DNA from: Cristatella mucedo
Lineage: Eukaryota; Bryozoa; Phylactolaemata; Cristatellidae
NCBI GenBank assembly: GCA_009760855.2
Contig: WPIO01000022.1
Location: 3,592,501 to 3,656,500 of the forward strand
Direction: 5' to 3'
Length of the DNA stretch: 64,000 bases
The notes under the pieces were generated by a model that did no database searches, was not told the origin of the DNA, and was given only the letters and a program-made list of their open reading frames with translations. Position numbers and translations under genes: made by a program. Of this stretch, positions 50,990 to 62,569 are shown one piece after another. Positions within the stretch are counted from its first letter, which is position 1. The number at the start of each line of letters is the position of its first letter.

Positions 50990-51725
50990 ACACTTTCTAA
51001 AATTGAATGACGATGATACCAACTTGGTAGGTACTAACTAGTATAGGCAAACGTAGTGTGACTTATAAATTTTAAGGCCTATCCCTCAAGATGAAGTTGG
51101 GCAGACTAACTCATGTAGCATCTGCAAACAATCTAGGCGTTCAGTTCTGAAGTGACCTTTCTGTAGATGACCGCATCAGCACCACAGTCGAGTCTGCCTA
51201 CTTTCAGCCTGCTACCATTGCAGAAATTCGAGCCTGATTAGACAAGGATATTGCAGCCAGCCACATTGGTCCATATATTCATGTGACATCCAACCTCTAG
51301 CTAGCTCACCGCTCATACGTCTTCTTGTCTGCTGCTGCAATAGCCTGCTGCAGTGGGTGAACAACTCACTCAGCATTCAGGTGGCATTTTGGTCGCGAGC
51401 ATCGCAGCAGCTCAAGTTCTTCTCACCGACTTCTCACCTCACCGATGCTGCATCCCCATCAACAAGAGTGCTAACTTCAAGGTTGCGTCACTCACTTTTA
51501 GTCCATGAATCCTTTCGCACTAGCCTACCTATCGGAAATCTATTGCAATGAATGCTTTGCATCGCACCACCCACTCTCCTTATACAAGTCGTATAGCTGT
51601 GCATCTAACCAATCTCAGATCCTTTTTGACCCTGCCTTCAGTTCATATGGTCCCAATGGACTGGAATCTTCCACCGACTGACATCACGACGTTTCCTGAC
51701 ATGCAAGGGCATTATTAACTATATT
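50990..51725 (+). mobile_element. L2-type LINE coding fragment, decayed
   Basis: Frame pieces SVDDRISTTVESAYFQ, IAEIRA*LDKDI and further FALAYLS match the D-D-H-I-S-S-T-V, I-A-K-I-L-A-C-L and L-A-P-A-Y-L-S-D segments. It ends at tggactggaatcttccacc and catcacgacgtttcctgac, as in other copies. Many stops. Confidence 0.65.
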
Positions 51726-53639
51726 TTTAATCGCTATGGATTTGCAGTCACACAGCCGATGATGTAGAGTGAGCATGCAAGCACAGGATTAAGTTTGTAT
51801 ATACAGCCTGCACAATTACACACATACATGTATAACATTCCAATGGTTAAGCTTGGCTGATACTGAGTCCTACGTATCCTCCTCGTACACGGTGTTTTTT
51901 AAAATGTATTTGCACATGCTGTTGCCTAATTCCCATGATAGGTCGGAAAAGGTCAAGACTCGGTTTGCACTTGAAAATATTCTGGCCCAGTTCACTCATT
52001 CTGGTGATGAAGAGGATTTTAGCTCGCGTTTCCCATTTACACTTTTCAAACTCATCGAGGTTTACTGCTTTTCTCTGAACGCAATTCTCATGAGCATATC
52101 TGCAGATGTGGATGCACTTAACAGACTCGTTTGGTGTAGTCGCCTCCCGAATCCTTACATTAAAGCAAAACTTTCCCTTTCATAATATGAGGTTGAAGTC
52201 TCATCCTTACACGGTCGGCCAGTGAAATTTGGCAGTCGGGCTTTGTAGTGACATTCATTGGCCACCTCATGATGAGAATAAACCCCAATAATAAGTTAGG
52301 TTAGTTATTTTAGTTAGATAGTGAGTCTACTAGGGTGATGCTCGTAATGTGCCCCTCATGTGATGTTTGCAGTAACTAGCTTAAGCCTGCGAAAAGTCAT
52401 TAGAAATTTGTGTGTTAGATTGCAATTCGGTCCTTAGTACCTATTGACGTTGGGGTTAGCCCTGCCTAACTAGTGAACCCGACCTACTGCCCTGCTAGGA
52501 CTCCATACCACGACCTGGGTTGTGAACTGCTCGAATCTTAGCCTTTGATCTCTTTCTGTTTTGTCCTTGTCATAAGTTCAAGGCTTTTGCTGAGCTTAGG
52601 CAGCACAAAGCGTCTGGGCTTCTTTGTCTGTCACTTTCTGCTGTAGAATTTGTCGTATACCACGTTTCTGTCGAGTTTCGGCACTGTGTGGCATTGGATG
52701 GCTTGTCCTTCTTCTTGTTGTTGGACTGCAATAGGTAGGCATATATTCTGCTTGCTTTCCTTCTTTCATTCCCAATTCATTGGAGTGATAACTCGCCGGT
52801 CCACAATGGTGGCAGACTGTCATGCTCAGTCTTAATTAATGGGGCTTAAGCCATATTTGAGGACAATGTAAACACACTCGACAATTATATTTAATAAAAA
52901 TATAAAGAACATTGCAATCTAATGTTGTGAAATTTATTCATCAGCACCTGGTAGTAAATCAGTACTGAGTTGCACGGGTGAAATATACATATGTGCATTG
53001 CATCTTTCAATTTTTATGAAGTATATAGTAAACCCTCCAAAAAATCATGGGCAGATTTTACTTAAGCGTGTCTGTCACTTACTAAAAGGGAGACACAGAC
53101 ATTTTCAATTTTAACTATGAGAGTAAATGTTGCAGCTATATATGTACAAATTAGCAAAGTATATCCCCTTCCCATTTTTGACGTGCCCCTTTTTGTTTCT
53201 ATCCTGTCATAGTACGTACCACTATACATGTCACAAAGAGAATAATGGCAGCATGACGTCAGTCACTGTGCTGGACTCACTGACTTACTAGCTTAATGTA
53301 GGGGTTGATACTGGCACACAGCACAGCAATGGCAGCACTGTGGATATGACCATTATGTCACGTAGGCAGAGGCATGTGTGACTAGATATGTGTGGCTGTG
53401 GCTCCTGCAAAGAGGTTTTGGTTTTGCTTGTGGCAATTTTGCCTTCGGCTTCATCAGAGGCTAGCTGCCTCAGTGTGGTCACAGCTTGAAGCTTATGTGA
53501 TCTCAATCTGCCTTGGAGGTTAGCTTAGCTGATTGGGACTTTGCTGGTTACTAGGCACCGGAAGCTTTTGAGTACTTGGAAGATAAGTATCTTAGCAGGA
53601 AGCAGCTCTGCTTATTAACTCGATGACTGATTGGTCCAG

Positions 53640-53746
53640 AGATTAAAATGTGGAGGTACAGAACTTGCCAGCTGCTTTAGCTGCTCGATTAACAGCCATA
53701 AAGGCTTTTCAGCCATTAGATAAGTGAGGCTGGTGGATCTCTTACC
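53640..53746 (+). repeat. Possible strongly decayed tRNA-SINE
   Basis: aacagccataaaggctttt and gataagtgaggctg weakly resemble the family II body, and tggtccagagattaaa resembles a family I head. Too diverged to be sure. Confidence 0.25.
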
Positions 53747-53757
53747 TCTTCTCTGTG

Positions 53758-53947
<190 letters not shown>

Positions 53948-55079
53948 CTTTCTCGGCGCATACTGAGCAATCAGTAGGCGAAGCATTGGCATGTCAACTA
54001 CATATATTCAATTTTAGTGAGGCTCCTCCTACGAAATACATCTCATCTTGTGCTATGTTTGTTCTACCTGTCCCTGGATCCTATTAATAAGGATATAGTT
54101 AGGATATAATAATGGAATGATTCCGATGTCATGCACAGGCACTACCTGTATTAAAAGGTTGGAGCAGCCTTTGTCGTCTGCTCAGCTTAATGTTAGCATC
54201 AAGCCAGGATGAATAGTGGGCCTATGGCCCAATCAAGTGAGCAGCTGCTATATACATATTCAAGAGTTAGCTCCCTCCCGAAGGAGCGTGCCTATTCTGA
54301 CGAGTTTACAGCAGTGGCACATTATTGTCAACCTTCTTGGAATTGCAGTGTACAGCTCTTATGGAAATTGTGCTCTCTTGATCTGGCTGTGTATTTTTAA
54401 GGTTCCAAGTCCTAAAGCTGCTGACATGGCTTGAGCTGATTGATCTGACGTAAGCATCCTAAAACTTAATCGAACTATTTTGATTCCATAGACATTGTCT
54501 AAATTCACTTCATTACGACGATTTAACTCGGATGGCACAGTTGCCTGCAAATCGATTTTTCTTCCTGTATGGATGTTGCTTACCTTGAGCATAGTCACTT
54601 GCTGAAGCAGCTGCAGTAAGCTTAGCTGACTTTTTAACGATAGGTCTGCCCACTCATACCACAAATAAACACCATCAAAATGGATAGATGCAGCATCATG
54701 CTAATCTACTGGCTGTGATGGAGTGTTATCAATTAAGGATTACTTGAGTGAATCAAACAGTGGCTGCAGTCTCTGACCCCTTTGATCCGATCCGAAAGAG
54801 GATGCCAGCTTCCAGGAGGCTAGCTGCCCGAAACCGCCCATTAATCCTCTTAAGACTGGCTACCTTGCACACTTACTCGAAGACAGTTTCACCGACATTG
54901 TTTTTCTGGCGGATGCTGCGGGTAAGGCGATCGAAGCTCGTACTAAATTACCAGTGTATTGACTAGAAAGTTCACAGCTATGTCTGGAAATTCCAACTGT
55001 ACATTTTTTAGTGACAAAATAGACCCCTGCTCAATCCAGCAATATGTAATGTGACGTATCTCAGTCTGTAACTCCAAAG

Positions 55080-55670
55080 TCATAACGACTATGTGGGTGT
55101 TAAGCAGGGGAGTTTTGTACAGCGATCTCACAGGTCTTTCGGTACGCATTCGGTAGCCAACAGACTTTGTCTCACACGACAAAGAGAAAGTGGGAAGCAT
55201 AGCAGAGTCAGGAGAGCAGTTGAGGTAGTGGAGCATGCATGGAAGTAGCAGCTCAGGACCGCTGAAAAGGATGAGCCATAGTCGGCAGCAGGAGAGTAGT
55301 TGTCGTTGCGTAAGAATTGTGGAAGCGAGTTCCACAGTCAAGGACCTGTGGAGCTAAAGCTTCTGTAGCCATAGGTCTTTAAGCAGAGGAATGGAACAGC
55401 TAATTTATTGTCCATACAGGACCTGAGGGCGCGAAGAGGCTGAAACTGGTGCAGAAGTTCAGCTAGGCATGAAGGAGCCAAGCCGTGGCGAGCCTTGTCT
55501 GTCAGCGTAAGACCTTTGTTCTGTATCGGTTGCTCAACCGGCATCCATCGTAGCGCTCTTAGCAAAGGAGACACGTGCTCAAACCTCTGGAACTTGAAGA
55601 CAAGCCTTGCAGCCATATTCATAGTCAGCTGCAGTGGCCTAGTTGCTTTCTTTGGTAGCCCATCCAAAAT
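55080..55670 (-). mobile_element. CR1/L2-like LINE C-terminal part, second subfamily
   Basis: The minus strand encodes MDGLPKKATRPLQLTMNMAA, RLVFKFQRFEHVSPLLRALR and WMPVEQPIQNKGLTLTDKA, then LVELRSQVLDCGTRF-type sequence in other frames and a 3' region. This is homologous in layout to the L2-type copies but clearly another subfamily. Its 3' part matches 12990-13250 in the opposite orientation. Confidence 0.65.
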
Positions 55671-56017
55671 GTATATATTTACTAAGCTCCATGTCTCCTT
55701 TTAACAGCCAGCAGATTATTAGCGATGCCTCTTAATTATTAGAAGCCTTTACAGAAGCTGCCATCTTGGCCGATCATGGCACTCTCATTCACTTGGCCGG
55801 CCAGGGCACTCCCATCCACTTTTTCCTCCTCTATAATGCAACTTGACATCATACCGATCGCCAGACCGTGGCACCACACACGGCTAATATGGCTGAATGT
55901 GGTTATGTAGGCTATAGCAAAAAAGAGATGCTGAGTGCCTCAACATTACCCACCCTGGTTATTAATGGCTGTGTTGCTGATGTGCTAGTGAAGGATGTTT
56001 TCTGTTTTCCTTTCCAG

Positions 56018-56255
56018 CACTGACGTTTGGTGCAACGTCTACGCCGCTTTTGGTGAACCGAATGTCGACATCTCCTATTCCTGCTTCAGGACATGGAGGG
56101 GTAAACCAACTCGGTGGCATTTTCGTGAATGGGCGTCCCTTGCCCGACCTCATCCGGCAGCGGATAGTCGAGATGGCGCACCAGGGAGTCAGGCCGTGCG
56201 ATATATCACGCCAGCTTAGAGTATCTCACGGCTGTGTGAGCAAAATTCTCGGCAG
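56018..56255 (+). CDS. Pax2/5/8: Pax2/5/8-class transcription factor, exon with first half of paired domain (partial gene)
   Basis: This internal exon encodes about 24 N-terminal residues and then the N-terminal (PAI) half of a paired domain, from [10 protein letters not shown] to [12 protein letters not shown]. Pax proteins are nuclear transcription factors that bind DNA through two helix-turn-helix subdomains. Residues Q, R and H in RQLRVSHGC match the Pax2/5/8 and Pax1/9 specificity positions, unlike I, Q, N in Pax6. ILGR, not ILAR, argues against Pax1/9. The acceptor is strong: a pyrimidine tract ends in AG at 56016-56017. The donor GT is at 56256-56257 and leaves AG, two bases of an Arg codon. 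The exon is 238 bp: 2 + 78 codons + 2. It is open at the 5' end, so a phase-1 upstream coding exon probably exists. An ATG at 56062 ([13 protein letters not shown]) could also be the start, in a weak context. No upstream exon was identified. Confidence 0.95.
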
Positions 56256-56641
56256 GTGTGTTGGTTTGGCATTTACTTGGTGGGATATGCTGCACTCTCT
56301 CTGCTCGGAGGTAGTGGCTGTCTGAGTTGTCGTCCTGCAGGCCAACCTTGCCCTGCTGATGCAGCTGCCTTAGTTTACTTACAAGTGGATTTATTGAGGT
56401 GCCCTATGCTGAGCTTGCTGAGCCTGAGTGTCGGTATGTCACTTGAAAATCAGGTCACTGTCGTCACAGTGATTTCCATGTGTTCTCACCCCGACGTCAA
56501 ATTAGCCTAGCTTTTCAAGCTGCTGCTCTCCCGGTCGAAGTTTCGTGCCAAAGGAGATGCTGATTACGTTTGTGAGCAGGGCTGTGTACTCATCTCTATC
56601 CTCACCCTCGTGATCTGTCACTGCATGTATCTTTGTCTCTG

Positions 56642-56756
56642 CCTGTCTGTCTGTCTGTCTGTCTGTATGCATGTGCGTGCGTGCGTGTGCGTGCGTGCGT
56701 GCGTGCGCGCGTGCGCGTGTGCGCGCGCGCGTGCGCGTGTATGTATGTATATATTT
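56642..56756. repeat. (CTGT)n then alternating GC/GT array in the Pax intron
   Basis: CTGT units, then about 75 bp of alternating purine-pyrimidine (gtgcgtgcgtgcgcgcgtgc type), then TATG/TATA. It starts about 390 bp after the exon's donor site. Confidence 0.85.
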
Positions 56757-58339
56757 CTCTCATTGCCATTCGTATGGAGAGGCATAATATGGTAGTTGGG
56801 CACCCCCATAAGGCCCAGGGGGCAGTCTAGATGGCAATACAATTAATTTGTATGGGCATCCTTGCGGAACTTAAATCTCCATCCAAGCGCTTTAGATGTG
56901 CCAGACGGCTCGAGCCACGATCACAGTCGTCAAAGTTGAGACGATGCCCCTAAAAACTATAGCTGTTGAACTCCCCCTATCCAAGATGTATTACCAAGCT
57001 CAGCCCTTGGAGGCCTGATCGGTCTTTCCAGGTGGCTACCAGGCTGCTAGGCTCACAGAGCTACTCGGCAGGTTCTACTAGCTGCATGCCTTCGAAGCAC
57101 ATTTTCAATGTGTTTCTACAAAACAAAACTCACCTTTTATCCGAGACAGGCCCTAAGAGTAGGCTAGTGCCGTCTGCATTCGCATGGCACATTCAGGGTT
57201 ATAATAATAATAATAAACTTGAGGGTTAGCTTCCAGAGGGCGGTCACTATTCTCTAAGGGAGAAACAATATTTTTAGAGTTCCTGAGGAGGTAGATCCTT
57301 CTGAGATGGGCCTAATGAGGCCTACCTAGTTATGCACACCTTTGGCAAAGCGAACCACAGGCTCTTCAAATCTCTGGCTGATCTTTTAGACCGGCTCCAC
57401 GTTTCACTCATTCCGACAAGAGATTAATCTTATTCTTAAATAGGAAGTGATTCTTTTTTTTAGGCTGGCCTAAATAGCCTTTCTGGACTGCACAGCTTCG
57501 GCACCGGGCTTCAGGCTGGTGGCAGGGATGTTAGTAATGTTTGTTTTGACTGAGTAAACCTATCGGTCAGCCAGCCATCGAGAGCACCAGGCTCTAAAAA
57601 CTAGGTGGGTGTACCAGTCTCTTTGTAGACAACATCTGGTAAACGTTTCTGGGTGGTGCTTCGTCACTGATACTAGGACCTTGCCAAAATTGGGGTCAGG
57701 CAACTCATGAGGGGGGAGATCTTGTGGCTGAAGAGCCCATCTCATGAGCACTTCTTCGGCTGGCATAATTGTGGTCTGCTCCGGGAATAAGCTATCGCTT
57801 TGTTTTTAAAAGAAGCTAAATAACTATATGAAATTGAGGCCAATGAGGTATTCCAAGCGTTTCACCTTTGATATAAAACTTCATGGGCCCTCTTCAGAGG
57901 GAGCCACTGCGTTTTACAGGTTGCTAGCAAGGCATGTCGTTTGGTCCTCTTTCAAAACTGTTGCCCAATTTGGTCTCACGGGCAACCCTCTGGCTAAGAA
58001 TAGATGCTAGAAATTTCAACTTCTTTAACCATCTCAGTAGGTTGTTTAAAAGTGACGACGTATGGATCGAATTCCAGTACGATACCTGAGGGTGTTTAAA
58101 TTCAGGGAGATCGGTTAGGCTTTGTGTAATTAGAAACCACGATGAGGCCGATTGAGCAGTATCTGTGGAGGCACCGGTGCTCAGCCACTACCACAAAGGG
58201 AACTTGATACAGATGCTCAGGCAGCCGATGGACATTGGCAGACTGCATGCCGAGCGCCAGACAATAGTGCACAGATCGTGAGCACGGTCCAACGCACGAA
58301 GCATTCGAAAATACGGGACATGAGTAATCTTTGCTGAAC

Positions 58340-58960
58340 AGTGTATGTTGCTTACGCAGCATTTCTCAAATAGGAAGATGTCTTGAGCATCGCAGTTGCA
58401 GCATCCAGCCAGCTCTCGCCGACCTGCACTGGCTGCCAGTCAAGCAGCGCATTGACTTGAAGGTTCTGTCACTCACTTTTAGTTTCCTCCCTTCTTTGGC
58501 TCCAGCCTACCTGTCAGATATACTCCCCCACAACGTTAAGCATCGTATCACCTGCTTTTCTGAATCTAATCGCTAAGCTACACCTCCTACATACCTCCTC
58601 AAATCCTTTGGAGACTGTGCTTTTAGTTTGTATGCTCCGAAAGCCTGGAACTGACTTCCGACTGGCATCACGACATCTCCTGACTTGACATTTAAAAAGA
58701 AGCTTAAAACACATTTATTTATCACAGCATTAGTGAGTTCGTACGATTCATCTATGTGTGCTTGTGTTGCTGACACCGTGCATGCTGCCACTAACCATAT
58801 TTGCATGCTGACTTGTGCATGTCACCTCTAACCATGTTGGGCTTGTTGTCATTAAGCATGCTAGCACTAACCATTCGATTATGCTTCCTCTGCAGCAAAT
58901 GTAAATTGCCTAGAAAGAGAGGTCATACACAGATGTGTTATTATTATTATTCTTATTAGC
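58340..58960 (+). mobile_element. L2-type LINE 3' part in the Pax intron
   Basis: The + strand encodes ALADLHWLPVKQRIDLKVLS, SLAPAYLSDILPHNVKHRIT, LKSFGDCAFSLYAPKAWN and LTFKKKLKTHLFITALVSS. A 3' UTR follows (catgctgccactaaccat, gcagcaaatgtaaattgcct), ending in (ATT)n at 58939-58956. It is 5' truncated and broken by stops, in the same orientation as the gene. Confidence 0.8.
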
Positions 58961-59013
58961 CTGCTAGCACTTGCCTATGACTGAGGCTGATATAACACTA
59001 CTGCTCTTTTCAG

Positions 59014-59211
59014 ATACTACGAGACAGGCTCCATCAAGCCTGGCGTCATCGGTGGATCAAAACCGAAGGTTGCCACGTCGAGGGTGGTCGATGCCATCGC
59101 ACGATATAAGGAAGATAATCCGACCATGTTTGCCTGGGAAATAAGAGACCGGCTGCTCAGTGAGAACATCTGCACCCAAGACAACATACCGAGCGTCAGC
59201 AGCATTAACAG
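59014..59211 (+). CDS. Pax2/5/8: Pax2/5/8-class transcription factor, exon with second half of paired domain (partial gene)
   Basis: The exon completes the split Arg codon (AG + A) and encodes [20 protein letters not shown] through IPSVSSIN. That is the linker plus the C-terminal (RED) helix-turn-helix of the paired domain. The linker [14 protein letters not shown] is diagnostic for Pax2/5/8; Pax6 has SIRPRAIGG and Pax1/9 has YNETGSILPGAIGG. The exon is 198 bp (1 + 65 codons + 2). A strong acceptor ends at 59013 (ctcttttcag). The donor is GTCGGT at 59212, with an atypical C at +3, and leaves AG of the last Arg, the expected phase for a next exon beginning with I/L-R-T/N. The RED half is more diverged than the PAI half, for example [14 protein letters not shown] against my recollection of vertebrate PKVVDKIAEYKRQN. 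The third paired-domain exon, the octapeptide and the transactivation region are not in the window. Confidence 0.95.
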
Positions 59212-59950
59212 GTCGGTGAAAAGCAGCAGCAGCAGTAGCAGCAGCAGCGGCGACTTCCATCCGGCTACGGCTGAGCCAAACTGTGAGAGCAAGAAGTCCT
59301 TTGCTAGGCTCGCTTCAGGCACGGCTCGATTCTGCTCGGACTCCAAGCCATTCTCTCTGCAGCTGTCGTGCTGCTGGTAGCTATGCACCCTCCCTCCGAT
59401 GAAGGCAGCTCATCAGCGGTTGTTAGCCATTGCAAAGAAACTGTATGCGGAAGTTTGCAGTTGGGCCTTTTGCATACCATGCCCGGCTTCACAAAGGCAA
59501 ATCGCCCGATCGATGTGAGACGGTCGAGTAGTGCCCAAATAAATTGCGGCGGTTCTTTTGCTCTTCTCATCGACAGCAGCGTTGACTAGAGCAAGCTCTG
59601 GTGCACGTGTCAGTGGGCAGAGTGCTGTGTGGGAGCTGCAGCAGCTTTGCTGCTCGAGTGCCGAGCTGTCCGTGCACAGCCTCAGCCTGGCAGGTTTCGG
59701 TAAGTCGTCTTGAAGATACTTGCTTTTTTTTACAGAAAGGTGTGCAATAGGTCTACACTGGATTTTGTGAATACTTCCATATTTATTCCATGCACCTTTG
59801 GCTGTAAGCGAATCCCTGCAATAAGTATAGGTACAGTTGTAGCAGACATAAAGCTCTGGGCCGTGTGTGCATTGAGTGGTCCAAGCCGTCAGCACACACT
59901 TGGAGCACACTGAAACGTTAGTAGTAGTAGCAGCTGCAGCAGCAGCAGCA

Positions 59951-60059
59951 GTCGTGGTGGTAATAATAATGACATTTTATAGCAGCATCAGCAGCAGTAG
60001 TAGCAGTAGCAGTCATGGTGGTAATGATAATGACATTTTATAGCATCTCCAGACGACCT

Positions 60060-60072
<13 letters not shown>
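59951..60072. repeat. 61-bp tandem duplication with AGC-rich linker
   Basis: gtcgtggtggtaataataat at 59951 recurs as gtcatggtggtaatgataat at 60012, each followed by gacattttatagca. The duplicated part includes the LINE tail. AGC/AGT triplets surround both. Confidence 0.8.
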
Positions 60073-60147
<75 letters not shown>

Positions 60148-60154
60148 TCTCTCT
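60061..60154. repeat. (TC)n array inside an L2-type LINE tail
   Basis: About 46 TC units with one TG, flanked by LINE tail sequence on both sides. Confidence 0.9.
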
Positions 60155-60689
60155 AGGCACTTTAAACATGGTGGAAGGGAAGCATGTCAGCATGGTTAGT
60201 AAAAACAGGAACACCGTCAGCAGAGTGTGTAAGTGCACAGAGGGCAGTTCACACGGAACCAGCAAGTGCTGTGAGGAACACACGAGTCTTTTGCTTCTTT
60301 TGTCAAGTCGTGCTGATGTCGTGGCATCAGGAAGTAAGCTCCAAGCTAAGTGAGCATATGAACTAATTGCACTGTCTCCCAAGGATAACGACTCAAGTCA
60401 GAAGAGCGGTGGTAGGATGCTTTGCCCGGTTGGGAAGTAGTTCTGATAGGTTGGCTGGAGCAAGAGACTGGATGTACCTAACTAGTGAGTGACACCGCCA
60501 TGAATTCTATATGCTGCTTGATGGGGGGCAGGGCAGATTAGTAAGCAGAGGTGCAACATGGCAACTCGTCAGGCTCACGAAGGAGCCTAGCTGCTGAGTT
60601 TTGGCCTAACTGTATGAGCCTTATTACATCGGCAGGGAGACCTGTGAGTAGATACATGCAGCAGCCAAGATAGGATGTCACTAATAAGT

Positions 60690-60757
60690 GGACCAACTTG
60701 TATGTGGTATCATTATAATAAATGGACCAACTTGTATGTGGTATCATTATTTAAGCA
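60690..60757. repeat. 34-bp tandem duplication in a LINE copy
   Basis: ggaccaacttgtatgtggta followed by tcattat occurs at 60690 and 60724. Confidence 0.8.
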
Positions 60758-61903
60758 GGACCACATTTTTGTAGTGGTACTTAGTTGGAAGTAGGCAGAC
60801 GTGACAGTGGAGCTGATTTAGTCATCTAGAGAAAGGTCACCTCGGAACTGGACACTCAGATTTCGTGCAGATGCTACAGGAGAATTTCTGGCACGAGTCC
60901 ATTTTGAGGAATAGGTTTTCAAATTATAAGCAGTGAGTTGGTTTGTATCGTTTGCTGCCGCCCAGGTAGGAATGTCAGAAATACATGCCACAAGGGCATT
61001 GAGAAAGTTTGCCGTGCTTAAAGGCTGGAAGAGGCCAATGGATGGGTGGTGCAGCCGTGTGTTGTATCTGCTTACGCGTGAAAGCCCAGATTGTGCTCGG
61101 TGACGATATCGGCAAGAGGAAGAGTATACATCGCAAAATAGAACAATGCCATGCTATATCAGATCAGCCAGATTAGGATTGCGCTAGAGATTATTAATCA
61201 GTGATTTCCCGAATCATAACCAATGGTTAGCGAACGTGCCACAATGCATAGCTCACTAAGTATAGCTTGCCGTCCAAAGGACTAGTTACTCCGTGTCTCT
61301 TTGGGCTTCGAAGTAGCTGAGCTGTCTGCTGTGGCTGGTGCACAAATATGGCCTTCTGAGGTGTTGGCGAAGAGACTGCTCTGCATTAACGCCACGGACT
61401 TGTTGCAATAACCTATGGGCTGTCCTGACTGCCAGCATTTTGCAGTCGCCAGCAAGGACGAGCTCCCGTATGTGAGCTACTTTTATTTAGGGCAGGACTT
61501 TATTTCAGCAGCCACTGCAGCACGTTTGCAGCAATGCCTGTCTGCTGCTCTTTCTTGACCTTCACTGTGCGAAGTCTGTGCCGTCCTTAGAGTCCTATTT
61601 CTTGCCATCTTCTTTTGTGTTTGTTCCAGCTTTTTCTCTGAGTCACATAAGTCATTGGCTTCACATGTGCTGTTAGGGTCTCAGTAGATCCATCAATGCA
61701 AAAGTTCAGTTGCTCGAGCCTGCGGGCTCGAGATATTACAAGCCTGTGATTTCAGTCAAAGTCGCTTAATGCATGTAGCAGAGCTTCGGCAGTTGTTCGG
61801 GCCATTCAGTTGTTTAACTTTGATCTATCCAGCCTCATACTTGACAGCTCAGCATTTCTTAAGGAGACTCAAACGTGGTCCAAGTAGGGATGTCATTTTT
61901 TCA

Positions 61904-61977
61904 CTTTCCAAAGCCAGCGAATGCATAATGAGCAACACACCTTTCCAAAGCCAGCGAATGCGTAATGGGCGACACAT
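61904..61977. repeat. 37-bp tandem duplication
   Basis: Units starting ctttccaaagccagcgaatg at 61904 and 61941, differing at a few positions. Confidence 0.85.
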
Positions 61978-62569
61978 CAACCTGTCTCGGCACGCCACCA
62001 GCCTAAAGGGAGCTGCAGCCGTGCAACCTGTGCAGCGACCTCTGCAACACGTGTGGTCAGAGAGTTTCTCGACTCTGAGGCCGGCATTTGGTGTCCGGGT
62101 GTATACGTGCTCCAGTGATGCATTCGTCTGCCTGGAGATTGTTCTAAAGGCCGTGGTTGCCTAGCACGCTGGACTTGATTACATTTTCGGGCCACTAACC
62201 GCCCACCTTGAAGGCTTAAGGTGTTTTCTGCAATTCGTAGAAGCTTCTGCGGTCGGATAGTCTAGGAAAAACTTTGTCTACCAGCCGAGATTGCCCAGGA
62301 CGACAGTGCAATGGTTTGCTGATCTTCAAATTCAATTATTTTAATCATGCGTTCTGTTTGCTCATGGTGATGTGTTAGTTCCGTGTCAAATGGCTGACCC
62401 AATTAAAAACTCTAGCCCCTAGCCAAGATACCCTACCAACTCTCTTTGTTGATAGTTGACATGTGCAGCAAAAGAAGCCAAAGTCGACGCAAGGGAATTT
62501 CCACTGCTTAAGTATGTGCTGCAAGCAGCACATAGTCTTTGCAGCTTCTTTTTTTAATGTCACAGCCAG

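Larger units (their letters stand above)
56256..59013 (+). other. Pax2/5/8 intron inside the paired domain
   Basis: This 2758-bp GT-AG intron splits the Arg codon of ILGR-YYET, a position I recall as conserved in vertebrate Pax2/5/8 genes. It holds an alternating purine-pyrimidine array at 56642-56755, a short AAT run near 57200 and a + strand L2-type LINE 3' end at about 58340-58960. The stretch 56760-58330 has no recognisable gene or repeat beyond these. Confidence 0.85.
59950..61155 (-). mobile_element. L2-type LINE in the Pax intron, with tail duplication and TC expansion
   Basis: In minus orientation the tail (aatgataatgacattttata, gcatctcc) lies at about 60022-60060. A (TC)n array at 60061-60154 sits where other copies have a short ttctctc segment. 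Then come aggcactttaaacatggtgg (3' UTR), the C-terminal region (gcatatgaactaattgcact) and, by 61060-61150, the segment before the active site (tgaaagcccagattgtgctc). Internal tandem duplications lie at 60690-60757 and 59951-60072. Confidence 0.75.

Noticed and set aside
59212-59380. Open reading continuing past the second Pax exon with a serine run
   Set aside because: The conserved codon phase and the expected I/L-R-T/N continuation point to splicing at 59211; the run is an AGC repeat in the intron.
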